Origin: Bugula neritina | Lineage: Eukaryota; Bryozoa; Gymnolaemata; Cheilostomatida; Bugulidae | Direction of reading: 5' to 3' | DNA length: 64,000 nt | Assembly: GCA_964035545.1 (NCBI GenBank) | Contig: OZ037770.1 | Location: forward strand, 15,288,642 to 15,352,641 | In this document: in pieces, positions 13,106-33,072 of the stretch | Layout of the letters: each line of letters starts with the position of its first letter | How positions within the stretch are numbered: position 1 is the first letter of the stretch | Position numbers and translations under genes: made by a program | Notes under the pieces: generated by a model | Database searches by the model: none | What the model saw: the letters and a program-made list of their open reading frames with translations, nothing else | What the model was told of the DNA's origin: nothing

Positions 13106-15899
13106 TAATAGCAAAAAATGCATATTATTTTTGTTTTAAGACATATGAATAAAAACCAACTAAAGTAATCAATAATGAAATCGATTGATTATAATGTGAT
13201 CATGCTTGTAAATGAAGTAATTATTTCTAAACATATAGCAAATCATGAGATATAATTATTTTATTTTCTATTCTATTGATCAGTTTCTGTATAATAATTT
13301 GATGATGTCAGCAAAATTCTTCAACAAATGTTATTTATTCTAAATAAATCAAATTTTGGAAAAACTTAAAAATATTTTCAGCTTTAAATGGACTCACCTT
13401 CACGCATAGCCTTAGGCTTTCAGTGTGAGATGAGGGCACAATGTGGGACACTAGCCAATTATGGATGGTTTACATCACTCATGGGTGTTTGCTGAGATGT
13501 AATTGGCCAACTGAATATTCACACCTAGAGCTACTAAATCAGCTCTTGGCAATTAATTAGCCTGAAAATCTGTCTTAAAGTGTAAACTCTAAAAAAAGAA
13601 TTAATTGTAAGTGTGACAAACACAACTAACAAAGCAAAATATTTGTATATTTGGTTCAAAAGAGAGATAGTGAGTTCTAACTATAGAGCTATAGAAAATT
13701 TGCTTTCAATTGGCTGTATAATATGTGCTTCTTCAAGGACACTTTGGCTTTCATCAAGAACCTTTAATTGCTCATCAAGAGAGCATAATTTCTTATCAGT
13801 TTGAATGTTTTTTATTTCATCTTTTCACTTCATTTTCTGACCATTAAGAGATAGAATGTTGGAAGACATTCTATATATTCCATATTATGACTTAGAAACT
13901 CTATTATGATGTAATTTAGAATCACAATAATTCAGAATGAGAAACAATATAGTAATACTACAGTGTGTTAGAAGTTTCGTTTAGCCCATTACTTTATTAT
14001 ATACCAGTGTAGCTGGTAGTTATTTTAGTGCTATATATTGTCGCTGTGACCCATGCAAATCATATAGAATATATTCACTGCATATGTTTTTCTTTGATGT
14101 TATCATACTTATGGTATAGCTACTAGTGTGTTTGAAGTCATAAACTTTGAACAAAACCTTTTATAAAGAATGCATATGCTTCAGCAACTGATAATTCGTG
14201 AGTGAAAGAAATCTTTAGCAATGTTCATGCACAGTCAATTGCACAATATTGATAATAAAAGTTACAAAAGTTCAAAGATAAATCAAAGTTTCGTTTAAAT
14301 AAGCAAACTTTAAGAGTTGAAACACCTGTCCACAGCTAGTAGCTCCTATACAATTAAAGAGTGCACAAATTCACCTTGAATACGCAGATTGGTACGCTGT
14401 AATCGATGCCTTATAGCTGACTGTAAACTGCATGGAAGTGTCCGCAACTGCTAGGCAGCTATATCACAGTGTGCCAGGGTCAAAATAAAAGACAAGATAG
14501 ATAACTCAATATCCAAAGTTCGATATATGCACACTATCAGAGAATAAACAGGTAAAGTGCAGGCTATAAATACATATTTACATAGAGGAACTGACTCTAT
14601 TATGAGCAACCTCGTGGCTTCAACTTTGTTTGTCTTTGTGTTGGAGTTATGCCCCTTGTAAGTTTATTGTGATGGATATGGAACTCATGTAATAATAGAA
14701 ATCTTATTACTTAACAATTAAATGAAAGATTATTTAGATGCAATGTTATGTTTATCGCACATTGCAATATCACAACCCATGACAGTCATATGCAAATACA
14801 TATATAAAACAAAGCTCTGTACAATCATTGATTATGAAATTGTTTTAAAGAGCAAGTTTATACAATGAAAATGCCATTACATTATAATATTACCATGTGT
14901 TGAATGATCAAACATGCTTGTTTGACACAGGAGTGTTAACAGAGCTAGTTATGTTAAAACGTACACATCAGTGTTGTTAACTTTTTATTGACTCAAAGAA
15001 AACACTCTACTTGTTGTTAGTTTAGACAAAAGTATTTGGGTCATAGGTGTAATAGCGTGCAAATTGGCCAATGAGAAAAGTAGTATTTTAATGTTGTCTA
15101 ATAATCATACATTTCACATCTTCAGATAATGCTAAGGATGTACACTTATAGCTCAGTTAATCACATGGGTTGATATCTTATAGAAACAATTCATTTTCAA
15201 TTTTTGACAGTATTTTTAGTCATCAAAATTGTGTGGTAATTTATAAAAATTTATAATAAAAATTTCATTCATTTTTAACTTTGACTATGAAAAAAGTTGA
15301 GTAAAACTATTAATAGCTCTATAATGGTTATGATATTGTACTGCAATGTGTTTGCAAATTATCGTGAATGATAGCTGTAATGGAAATGGTAGTATATTTT
15401 AGCAATGTTATAATAACAGTAATTATAATGCTATAGTATTGATATATAGTGTAATATTAAAGGTAATAGTGATAGTAATAGTTATGTTGTCATAGGTGCA
15501 TAAGTCTGACATCGGTGTTTGTTGTTACTATAGCAACTAGATCCCAATCTAAACAAACTGCTATGTTATATAGATACTGGCAACTTTCCAACAACTTAAA
15601 TTGTTGATAAGTTCAAAAGTTGAATACTTATAAATTATAGTAGCACAGCAAAACTTGTGAAGATTTGTAAATATTGAAATTTTACATAAGCTGCATTTTC
15701 AGAATAAAAAAAAATCAAAGTGCAGTTTCAGATCATAGTATTTATGCAAACTATAACACTCATTGCTGATGAAATGGACTGATACTCATGTATTGCAAGT
15801 TCCGTGTTTTCTATTGAAAGCTGTATTGTTTTGCACAATGCGTCAGGCAATGGGTGCAATTAGAATTAGCACAATGCGTTGTTATCAGCTCACGATGGT

Positions 15900-15907
15900 C
15901 CAATCAG
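15900..15907 (+). promoter_or_regulatory. CCAAT box upstream of CDA copy 2
   Basis: CCAATCAG about 112 bases before the start codon, at the position corresponding to 8566-8573 in copy 1. It is a candidate NF-Y site. Confidence 0.42.
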
Positions 15908-16018
15908 GAGTTCAGAATTCAATAATATTAGGTTTCCTAACAACACGGACTGCGGCACATATGTTCTTCATTTTCCACCGTTAGGTATCCATTGCGATTT
16001 CAGCTGTAAAATCTAATT

Positions 16019-23423
<7,405 letters not shown>

Positions 23424-25227
23424 CCCCAAATATATTCTGACTTGTTATTGCATACATAAACTACGATAACAATGAATAACCAAAGATATCCTGGGCTGTA
23501 TGTTATACATTGATGAAAAAAATTATACTGTGAGCTATAAGTAAATAATTATTTCATTCAACTCTCATTGTTTGCCTTTGTTTAATATTAGTGACTGTTT
23601 TGAGCCACTGCCTCATGTACGTAGTTTGGTATTTGAAGTGTCATGGTCTCTTTCAACAAAAATTTATACCTTTGCAAGACTCCTTAAAAATTTTCGTGCA
23701 TATTTTATACAATGTAGATGCCACAGAAATATTGGATAAGTTAAACCAAAGTTTAGTGCTATATATATACAGTCATGCCAAAATTTTGTTTTGCATTAAA
23801 AAATTAGTTGCACAAAACATTTCAAAACTTAAGGGTAATTATTGTGATATATAGTTATTTCTCGTGTGTATTTTATTTTTGGATTTTTGAATCTCATAAT
23901 ATCATGGGCCTCGGGTTAAACTATTACTTCAGTTTTGTTTGCTAAATAAATTAGTTTTTATGCAAGATTGTGTGTCTGTTTTAATTTTCAATCAGTTCAG
24001 GCGTTCATGGTACTCAAAGTATGTGTTGAATAGATTCATAGACTGAAGTGCTATAAGCTGCAAACAGCTATATAACATAAACCCCACATTATACTGGTGC
24101 TTTAAGAAAAAATTAATCTTTGGAAGCCTTAATAGTATAGTCCAGCAATTGCTTTGGTGTAATTAATCATGCAGCATCCAGGGTGAAAAAGCTATATTTT
24201 TTTTTGTTTGCAAATACAATAAAAATAAGAAGTTTAGTTGTAATATATGTAACGAAAGTTTTAGTTTTACTTTCATATTGCAAGTTCCATAAAGAGTTTA
24301 ATTAATCTTTACTCTGTTGAAAATAGATTACACTTTAATGTGTTGACATGGGCCTGCAGGTAGTTTGACTGCTAAAATTAATAGTGTGACACATAAATAG
24401 CTTCATAGTCACTACATGTGAGGTGTTAGGAGTATTTTAGTAGTACCAGCATGCACTTGATTTCAAATGTCATGTATACACTCATAGTATTTTAGATGGC
24501 TAGACAAAAATTTGCATTATAATTAGTTTATATATGTATTATTAGCATGTCATTCATTGACAGGTGGTTGTAAGGTGCCAGCATATGGTAATTTTAATTA
24601 AATAAACTACCAGTAGAAATTTTACTGAAATTCCTGATTGCCATGTCATGTATTGCTACACCAATGCAAGAGAATATTATGCTCAAGTTTATTTTTGGAG
24701 TTATGTTTCCTAATTCACAAGTTGAATAAAATGTGCGTGACCTCATTTTGTGAACTACTATCTGATGAGAAGTTATGTTATTGTTAAAAGAATTAATTAT
24801 ACTGAGTTACTTATATGATTGACTGTATAACATGTTTACAACTGGTCCAGTAATTAAAACTTTAAATAAATAACAAATTATAATTGCAGCATATCCAGGG
24901 TAGTGTGTATATAATCAAGTTGGATTAATGTAAAAAAGTGAGTCATAATACAGAGAAACATCTGTTTATTTATTTTTATACAAAACATAGCAGTTTATAT
25001 GGAAAGTATTGTCACAAAATCTTTTGTCTTATTTTGAGAAATCAAGTCTCAAATTTTATTTTCAAGTCTCAAATGAGAAAACAACACATTTTAGCATGAA
25101 TATTGAAAAGCAGCAATATAACATTCCTATTTTTTAAGAAACTATAAGAAAGATGCATGTATAGAATAAGTGTAAAATGCATAAAAAAAGTATGATATTT
25201 TATTACAATAGTTGTGCTTAAATATAG

Positions 25228-25475
25228 GGAGCAGCCGTGGTCTAAGGGTTAAAGCGTTCGCTTTGTGAACACGTTAAGTCGTGGGTTCGAACCCAGACAA
25301 AGGCCATTCATTGGTGATGTTAGGAAAAGCATCCAGTCATAATTGCTCTTGTCCCTTATTTAAACAAGTCCTTAGCCTGTTCTAACAAAAACCCTTTCTA
25401 TCAGGGGTTTCTCACAGGGATAGCGACTATATATAAACTTGCGTGAGCTGTGCTTAAATAAGCATGCGGCTATTA
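25228..25475 (+). mobile_element. tRNA-derived SINE, full-length-looking copy
   Basis: The head has an RNA polymerase III A box (GTGGTCTAAGGGTTAAAGCG) and a B box (GGTTCGAACCC), the signature of a tRNA-derived SINE. The body (TTGGTGATGTTAGGAAAAGC, then ATCCAGTCATAATTGCTC) recurs in the copy at 46517-46705. The tail (CCCTTTCTATCAGGGGTTTC and onward) recurs inverted at 51423-51512. It is not a functional tRNA gene: the 5' arm does not pair into an acceptor stem and there is a SINE body. Confidence 0.85.
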
Positions 25476-26218
25476 TATAGATATAGGTAAAATATTACCC
25501 AGCTTTGGATATAATAATTGATACCATGTAGCAGAAGGGCGTATCTCTTCAACACTGTGATGTCATTTCCTGTCAGCTATCCTGAATCTTTGAGAAATAT
25601 AAAGCTTTGAAATAACTCTCTCCACATCTCTATGCGGTTGTAAGTTAAATCTATTTAGTGCATAAGGCGGAATAATATATTTTAATTTGCCAAAACCAAG
25701 TTTTTCTTCTAGTATGGCTTTCAGATTTGTTTTGCCAATTTCAAAAGTACATTAGAAGAAAACTGTAACTAAGGGAGACCTTAGCTCAGCGCACACATGA
25801 ACTGTCTCATCAGCTTATATATATCTGCTAATTGATAAGTGGATGAGAAAGAAGCTAGTAATAATATAGTTAAAGAAATAATGTATACTTGGGATATATT
25901 TAGTTTCCTCGCAACATTTTATTAACTTCCAATTTTCAACATAATTAAATCACGCATGCATTTTTAAAACAGAATTTTTCAAGGTACAGCCCAGTAAGTA
26001 CTATAAAAGTAAAAGGGCAAGACTAAAAATTCTATAAATTTATAGTAGTTGCAGTTTAAACTATATATAACATATGGACTTCACTTAGCATGATGTACAA
26101 TTCATACTATCTATACATTATATTATATTCAACAAGTTACTCTCCATGAATTTACAACCAGTAAAATGTACTATAGTATAACCATAATTTTTTTACAGAG
26201 TATGTTTTACCAACCAAG

Positions 26219-27206
26219 TTAGTTGGGGTGTGGTCTACAGGTAATCAGGTTGATTCTAAACCTCGGTGCACACTTGCAGTTTATTACGTCATACGCCTGG
26301 CCTCTAGGACACCGATTAGGTCCATACTGCTTACACTCTCTGCCAGCTGGCACTAGAAACAAATCATAATAGCAAAAGATGCATATTATTTTCGTTTAAA
26401 TTAAGACATATGAATGAAATTCAACTGCGGGTATAATTAATAATGAAATTGATTGATTAATGAGATCATTACTCTAATTAAAGTAATTATTTCTAAACAT
26501 AGAGACTTTGAAATATAATGATTTTGTTTTCTATTCTATTTAGCAGTTTCTGTATTTGAGAGAAAATATAAATTCATTTAGATATAAGTCATACCTATAA
26601 AACCACAGTTGTTTGGAATTGTTGGAGGTCCTGTTGAACCAGCTAGTGTAGTTGTTGGTGGTGCTGCTGTAGTTGTGGTAGTTGTTGTGGGTGCTGCTGT
26701 AGTTGTTGTGGGTGCTGCTGTAGTTGTTGTGGGTGCTGCTGTAGTTGTGGTAGTTGTTGTGGGTGCTGCTGTTGTTGTAGATCTGGGGGTTGTAACTGGA
26801 TGGGTTGTAGATGTAGATGTTGTTGGCCTCTCCATTATTTCATCAAAGCTGTCAGGAGAAATTCCTTTCACCAAACCCTATAATATTTTTATGAGTTTAG
26901 AATTACGGTTATTGCATAATGGTATATATGTACGTGGCAGCAGCATGTGTGCTCAGAAACTATCCACTCTTCCCATAATGCAGTTAGAAGAGAGCATTAT
27001 TTAAAAATAGATGTTTACTGGGAGAGTGTATCATCAACATTTATAGTTGTAGTAAACCATGTAATAAAGTATTCTGTAAGCGTTCCATTCACATTCCTGA
27101 GTTGTCTTCCCTTTTTAAAGATATTTCAGACTAAAACACCATAACTCCATACAGGAAATATTAAAATACTTACCACCAGAAATAAAACTTTTACCAGCTT
27201 GTACAT
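26219..27206 (-). CDS. Secreted Thr-rich mucin-like protein, second family member (149 aa, 3 exons)
   Basis: On the minus strand, exons 27206-27174, 26877-26595 and 26352-26219 join in phase (0, then 1), start MYKLVKVLFLV and end at TAA. A short signal peptide precedes residues SPDSFDEIMERP, then about 60 residues of Thr, Pro and Ala in repeated APTTTT units (21-bp DNA repeats), then a six-cysteine tail: NNCGFIG, RECKQYGPNRCPRG, INCKC and ITCR. Tail and last-intron phase match the plus-strand gene at 3048-4253; the first introns differ in phase (0 against 2). The gene lies just past CDA copy 2 and spans the edge of the duplication. Function is unknown; a secreted, O-glycosylated product is inferred. 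Confidence 0.72.
26629..26790. repeat. Coding tandem repeat, TAGTTGTTGTGGGTGCTGC units
   Basis: Near-identical 21-bp units (with longer variants) encode APTTTT on the minus strand in exon 2 of the mucin-like gene. The high identity between units suggests recent expansion and length polymorphism. Confidence 0.85.
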
Positions 27207-27840
27207 AATGTCAAAATAATCTTTAAATTTTTAAATTTAGTATACGGATGACTAAAAGTACAAGAGACAAATAACTTTACTGTAAAGTAGCTAGTTCAGC
27301 CTTTTTCTCTGATTCTAACATGTTTACATTTTTGTCTCAACTTTTATATGAATGTTCTTCAAGCATAATTTAATGTGTAATGAGATGAGTCATAAGTTAA
27401 AATACGTCAACAGCAAAAGTATTAATAACCAACAGCTATAAAATTGAGGTACAATTATATCAAACTTTTAGCTTGGGAAAGCGAAATGTGGGCAGACAGG
27501 CACCAACAAACCTGATGACCTCATTTGTGTACCCAGTCAAAAGTAATTAGGTGTAACAAAACATCATTTATAAACAGTTTGCTTAACATCACGTATTAAC
27601 AGCTAGTTTAATATAAATTGAAGGAATTATTACATAGATATATTGGACCAAATTTCAGCTGTGTGTAATGACGCAACCTTCATTTTAGAGCCAGGATTTG
27701 TGTCATACTGTTCAACACAATTACTTTACATATATAATTTCATATGCAAATAGAACTGACAGCTCATGGTTCATAAATTTGACTGGCATATGCTAAAGAC
27801 TGACATGAAAGTATCATTAGCAGTCAACTCTACAATATAC

Positions 27841-27960
27841 ACAGCCAATATCGTGTATAACCTGTATATGTTATATATTATATATAATATAACCTATAAT
27901 ATATAATATAACTTATATATTATAGCCTATATAATAATTATAACCTATAATATAACATGA
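27841..27960. repeat. AT-rich tract of TATAATATAACC repeats
   Basis: Imperfect repeats of TATAATATA and AACCTATAAT just before the 7-bp satellite. It is strongly self-complementary. Confidence 0.6.
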
Positions 27961-28018
27961 CATAGATAAAATGACGGCACCCGCACACACTACACACATA
28001 TATGGAGCATACATGCCA

Positions 28019-28406
28019 TAGACTACACACTACACACTACACACTACACACTACACACTACACACTACACACTACACACTACACACTACACACTACACAC
28101 TACACACTACACACTACACACTACACACTACACACTACACACTACACACTACACACTACACACTACACACTACATACTACACACTATATACACTACACAC
28201 TACACACTACACACTACACACTACACACTACACACTATACAGTACACACTACACACTACATACTACATACTACACACTATACACACTACACATTACACAC
28301 TATACACTATACAGTATACACTACACACTACACACTATACAGTATACACTACACACTACATACTACATACTACACACTATACACACTACACACTATACAC
28401 TACACC
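28019..28406. repeat. 7-bp satellite (ACACACT)n
   Basis: More than fifty head-to-tail copies of CTACACA, nearly perfect in the first half and with A-to-G and C-to-T variants (CATA, CAGTA) in the second. The 148-codon open frame across it (HYTLHTT repeats) exists only because a 7-bp unit cycles through three stop-free frames. Confidence 0.95.
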
Positions 28407-28419
28407 CATACAAGTTGCT

Positions 28420-31400
28420 GCAATAATCTCGCTAGAAACTTCCTTTAGGCTACATAGTTTCTAGGCAGTGCAAAATTAGCTTTGCGATGTTAAACATACA
28501 TACTTTCTTGTAACAAGATTTCAGATAGTGTGCTTACATATATACTAATGAAAGTGTTGTTTAGAACTATGTTCTTTGCATACCTTTAGACTACAAAAGC
28601 AACAGGAATTGCAAAAAGTTGGCTTTAGATGCATAGTCCTAATGATATTTTAATTTATTATCATCATTTTGTGTAAACGTATCATAATTAATAATATTTT
28701 GTTAAAAGAAGTCCATGAAGTATAATATACTAGGGAGTTGTAAGCTCTTTACCCATGAGTAAAATAAACGTGTTCTACTAATAATAACCTGCCAGTGATG
28801 AAGATAAATGTGCATGACTGACACGACCTGATTTTCTACTATATAATGTACAATATAAAGCAGCTATGTTTGGATAGGAGCTGGCAAGAAGTAACTCAAA
28901 GGCAAAAACTTCTACTTGGGTGCATTAATTTTGCAGAACTCTGTCAGCACAGTTACCTATTTTACAAAACATGCAAAGGCAATCAGCTTTTTGTTTAATT
29001 TCATCTATAAGCAGGTAAATTTATTCAAACTGGTATTGCTTTAGAAAAATAATGATTTGAAGTGCCATGCACATACAAAATATTTTTTTCCAATAAAAGT
29101 AAAACAGCCAGTCAATTTGTGATTCTTTAGCAGAAACCGATTAGAAAAAAGTATGAACTAAACTTTGAATTTTTTTAAAATTTTTTTCCTGAATGCTGTT
29201 ACATATATGTTTGTCCACCTTGAGATTTTGCATAAAAATGCCACAATTATATATCAAAATTATTTTTAAAAATTGGCAACATTTAAAACACAGTAAATTC
29301 TGCACCTTAACAACATTAAAAATAAACAGTTTGAGAAGCCTGTGCACCTGATTACTTAAACAAGTTAAAGATTACATTATTATAAGCTCAGTTGCAATAC
29401 TATCTTTGTAATTTTGTTTGAAGCATAAACATTTTAATGTGCTTTTCCCTCTGAGGTTCTGTCTTAGTATAGGAATAAACTTTAACAGCTTTATTCTATA
29501 CAAAAATATCCTGAACTCTATTTAGTTTTAGAAGCTAACAACCTTTGGTTTTGCCAAATTGTTAAAATTTGACTTGTTTTTGCGTTTATGTGACTGCAGC
29601 TGTGTGTGTGTGAAAAGAGTATATAATAGTAATTCACTTTGTTTACAATTGGTAGTAAGTAAACAATGCAATAATATGTTAATGCACAGTTGAAGCAATG
29701 TAAAGGGATACACACAATTGTCTAATTACAGTTAATATCACACATTGACATTTCCATTCATGTAGGCAATAGAAACGACAATAATGCTTTATGCAGGGAG
29801 TTAATAACAGCTTCCTGCCAAACAATCTCATGTGATTTATTATAGGCCAATTGTTTTCTCTGCTTTGCAAGTCTGTTTGTATATTACTGCTGGTTATGTT
29901 TATTAAGTGTCTGTAGTATCCATTTACCAAGTCTGGTGTTACCTATTGTTTCTAACCTCACAGCCAAACTATTGACTTAATGTTTTGCTGAATAGAATTG
30001 ATGAATTGTATCACTTTTTAATGATATGTAGTGTTAAAATAAAATAAAATAGTAATTGCACGAAACCAGTTGTGCCTCTTTATACCTTTTAGGGACTCTC
30101 TTTCTTTGTGACTTTAGTTGAGATTCAGTCCTTTTCTGGTGCAGCTGAGGCTGAAATGTTAGACCCAAGACTTGATTACTATTGGCCACTGCTGCTTTCT
30201 ATTTTTAGCATAAATAGTGAAATCGGAATACGCATTGCATTCAGAGCTTAGAAATTTACTATTCTATATTACAATATATATATTTCTTCATATCTATTCC
30301 TCAAGTTCAATAGAAGCCATCACACAGAAATAAAAGAGAACTTTGTAAGTGACTGACTTTTTAACTGCAAATTTGCAGCTGAAATTATCCATCCTGACTT
30401 ATAATTAATAACTAGTAGGCTTTCATATATGACCTGCAGATTTTATAGATTATAGCCCAAACCTTTGCAGCTCAACCTGTTGCAAGATACTAGGACTAGG
30501 ATAATGCGGTTCATGCAATACGATAACTGTTATTATAAACATTATACATATTATTCACCCAACAATTGAGATGTGCGATAACTTATCATTAGAGTTACTG
30601 CAGGTACAAACCACTCCAAACTCTACCTGCGTGGGTATGTTTATAACAACACTATAGGCTGAAGACTACAATCACTGTGTTAGTGTAGAATTACAGGCAC
30701 TGCTCATGTACAGTATAATTATTATATGTAATTATAGTGATAGCGTAGCCTATAATTCTAAGGCACGTTATAATTGTTCTACACCCCTGCAGCTGTTATA
30801 AAAGAACTAAACGGCTTAGCTGATTCATTCACCTAGTGTTGGTTGAACTGTCAGCAATAAGAAAAGAAGTGTCAGCAATAAGAAAAGAAGTGCCAGCAAT
30901 AAGAAAAGAACTGTCAGCATAATGAAAATTAGCGTATCTGCAACTTGTTGTGGTGAGTCAGAAATTGTTATGCAACTTGTTGTTTGTTTACCATTTGCTA
31001 GAAATTTATTCAAAATTTAGAAATGAACTGAAGTAAAGAATATAAAAGCTGCATGAAAGATACTTAATGAGTTATAATTTAGTATAGTTTAGGCTTTACC
31101 TAAATATTATTTAGATAATGGTCTATTATTTAATTTTTAGCATTCAAAAATATTTCCAAGTTTTGATATCTTGGTTGATTTTAAAAAGTGATACTTTGTG
31201 AACTTTTGTAAAAACGCGGGTGAGCAACTGAGTTTTGATTTTTGAGGCCAGAAGCTCAATTTTTAACTGCTTATTGTTTACTTTCCTAACTTCCAAAATT
31301 ATGTCAGAGTAAAAATTGAATTTAAAAAGTGCATTGTTGCTTGAAGTTATATAATTAAATTAACTATTATTTGATTGATGTTATAATTTGCTATTTAATT

Positions 31401-33072
31401 ATTATTCTATTATGAAAATATTATATTTTACAATAAGTGCAAAATATTTTAATGCTAGTTATATTTAACAATCAGCTATCAACAGCCCAACCTATGAAAA
31501 ATGAAGTATTGTTTCATATTACTTGATATAATGACATTGTAGCACTGCGGTATGAAAACCCAGTCGACATTTTTTTATTTTTAATTCCACCCTTTCTTAT
31601 TATATAGCTCCTCTTATATTTTACTCCGCGCACACACATGTAATTATTATAAAACTGCAAGCATCAAACTATTATTCTACACTATTGGGTATGTTGCTAT
31701 AATAAGAAATTTACTATACAGTCATCTAATTTATGCATTTATAATTATGTAATTAAAAAGTAGTAATTTTAATGAGTGTGAATTATTCATAACCCGAATT
31801 CAACACTTGAGTATCTCAGCTGATAAAAGCTTAAGCTATTGACAGGAGAGCATGTGAGAAGAAAGCAAGGCTGTTGGTTAGAATCAGCTGTTGTGAAGGG
31901 AAATAATTTTATTGTGGCTGTGTAATAAACTAATGAAACAATGAGAGAGAGTGATTTGTAGTAGACAACTGTTTCACTTCTTTTGATAGGCTCAATCAGC
32001 ACGTATCAAATATTTCGATAGGTCAGACTAGTTTATTGTGTTTCCCTGAAGTTTCACTCATGTGCCTTGTTTAGTTGATGGTCGTAGGAGCTGTTAGCTG
32101 TATTACAATGGAAATTGGTATATAATATCTATTAACTTCAAAGCTGAACAACCATCAGTCGTGTCTTTATCAGATGACTGAAGTAACGCAACTGTTTTTA
32201 ATGTTCAACTATCTCATGCTTGATGTTCAAATTGAAACAACTGTGTTGGTCTATAAGTTGTGTAATTAATAGATGTAGAAAGCTATCGACGAAGCTAAAT
32301 ATAGTGGTTATATAATTCCCAAGGCTTACTGGGCAAGTTTCCATTTATATGATGTATGAAAACATCTAAAAGTGAAAAAATTAGATTATATTTGGTATGC
32401 TGTTGTTAATACTTGCATGTTTTTCTGAAGGCATCGTTAACTACTATACAATGCATTGCAATATATAACCCTGTATATAACGAAGTAAACAAAGTTGTAA
32501 ATTAAATAAAACTATACGTTCAACTCCAGCGCCTGTAACTCTTAGTACTTCTGCATGGAACGATCTAGAACTTTTCTCTTTGTATTGGATAAACTGCAGA
32601 TCACGCTAGTTTAATGTCTGCTGTTTTGGTGCATAGAAATGACTCATCTCTTTGTGCACAAGTCACGGCATTACGTAGGCATTACTTTTTGACTTGATTA
32701 TACTAGTAAATAAATATCATAAAATGATAATTTACGAGATAATTGCTCTCATGCAGATAAATATAACTCGTGTGTGCATTTAGTATCCTGTATTGTTGTT
32801 CAACACTTTAAACGCTTGATCTGAAAAATGATTTCATCTAAAGTTTACAATCATGTTGCAGCTATATATGGGATAGGTGTCGGAATAAAGGCACAAGGAT
32901 CCCATGTGATATAACTGAGATACTCAGTTTATTATACCCTGTTTGTAAATTGCAATAAAACCATTATTTTATATTATAGCAGAAAATAATGAGCTATTAA
33001 TAGGTGTAATACTTGATTGACACATTCACTTTCCTTTCTTTAAATACCTCCACAGTTTATTATGTTAACATT
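28420..33072. other. Gene-free stretch before the CAP-domain gene
   Basis: I recognise no exon in about 4.6 kb. A 21-bp tandem repeat sits at 30846-30917. Open frames here are short, AT-driven and without family resemblance. A TATA-like TTTAAATA occurs near 33040, about 30 bases before the start codon of the CAP gene, and is a weak promoter candidate. Confidence 0.45.
30846..30917. repeat. 21-bp tandem repeat (TCAGCAATAAGAAAAGAAGTG)
   Basis: Three full copies plus a diverged fourth. On the minus strand it reads as Leu/Phe-rich heptads, which gives a misleading hydrophobic open frame. Confidence 0.8.

Larger units (their letters stand above)
5097..13289. repeat. Tandem segmental duplication, unit 1 (contains CDA copy 1)
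   Basis: Bases from about 5097 onward (beginning ATAATTTGATGATGTCAG) match those from about 13290 onward, and the similarity can be followed through the upstream region, all five CDA exons and introns, and the 3' flank to about 13020. The unit then ends with about 270 bases matching the region 26.29-26.55 kb (last exon and intron of the minus-strand mucin-like gene). Unit 1 keeps about 0.8 kb near 5185-5963 that unit 2 lacks. Between about 5.1 and 8.68 kb I see no exon; this block is the shared non-coding 5' flank. Confidence 0.88.

Noticed and set aside
25230-25302. Functional tRNA gene
   Set aside because: Has A and B boxes but no proper acceptor and anticodon folding, and continues into a SINE body shared with other copies.
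26609-27004. 131-codon valine/alanine-rich open frame on the plus strand
   Set aside because: Antisense of the Thr/Ala repeat exon of the minus-strand mucin-like gene.
28002-28448. 148-codon open frame of HYTLHTT repeats
   Set aside because: Produced by a 7-bp satellite that has no stop in any frame; no flanking coding sequence.
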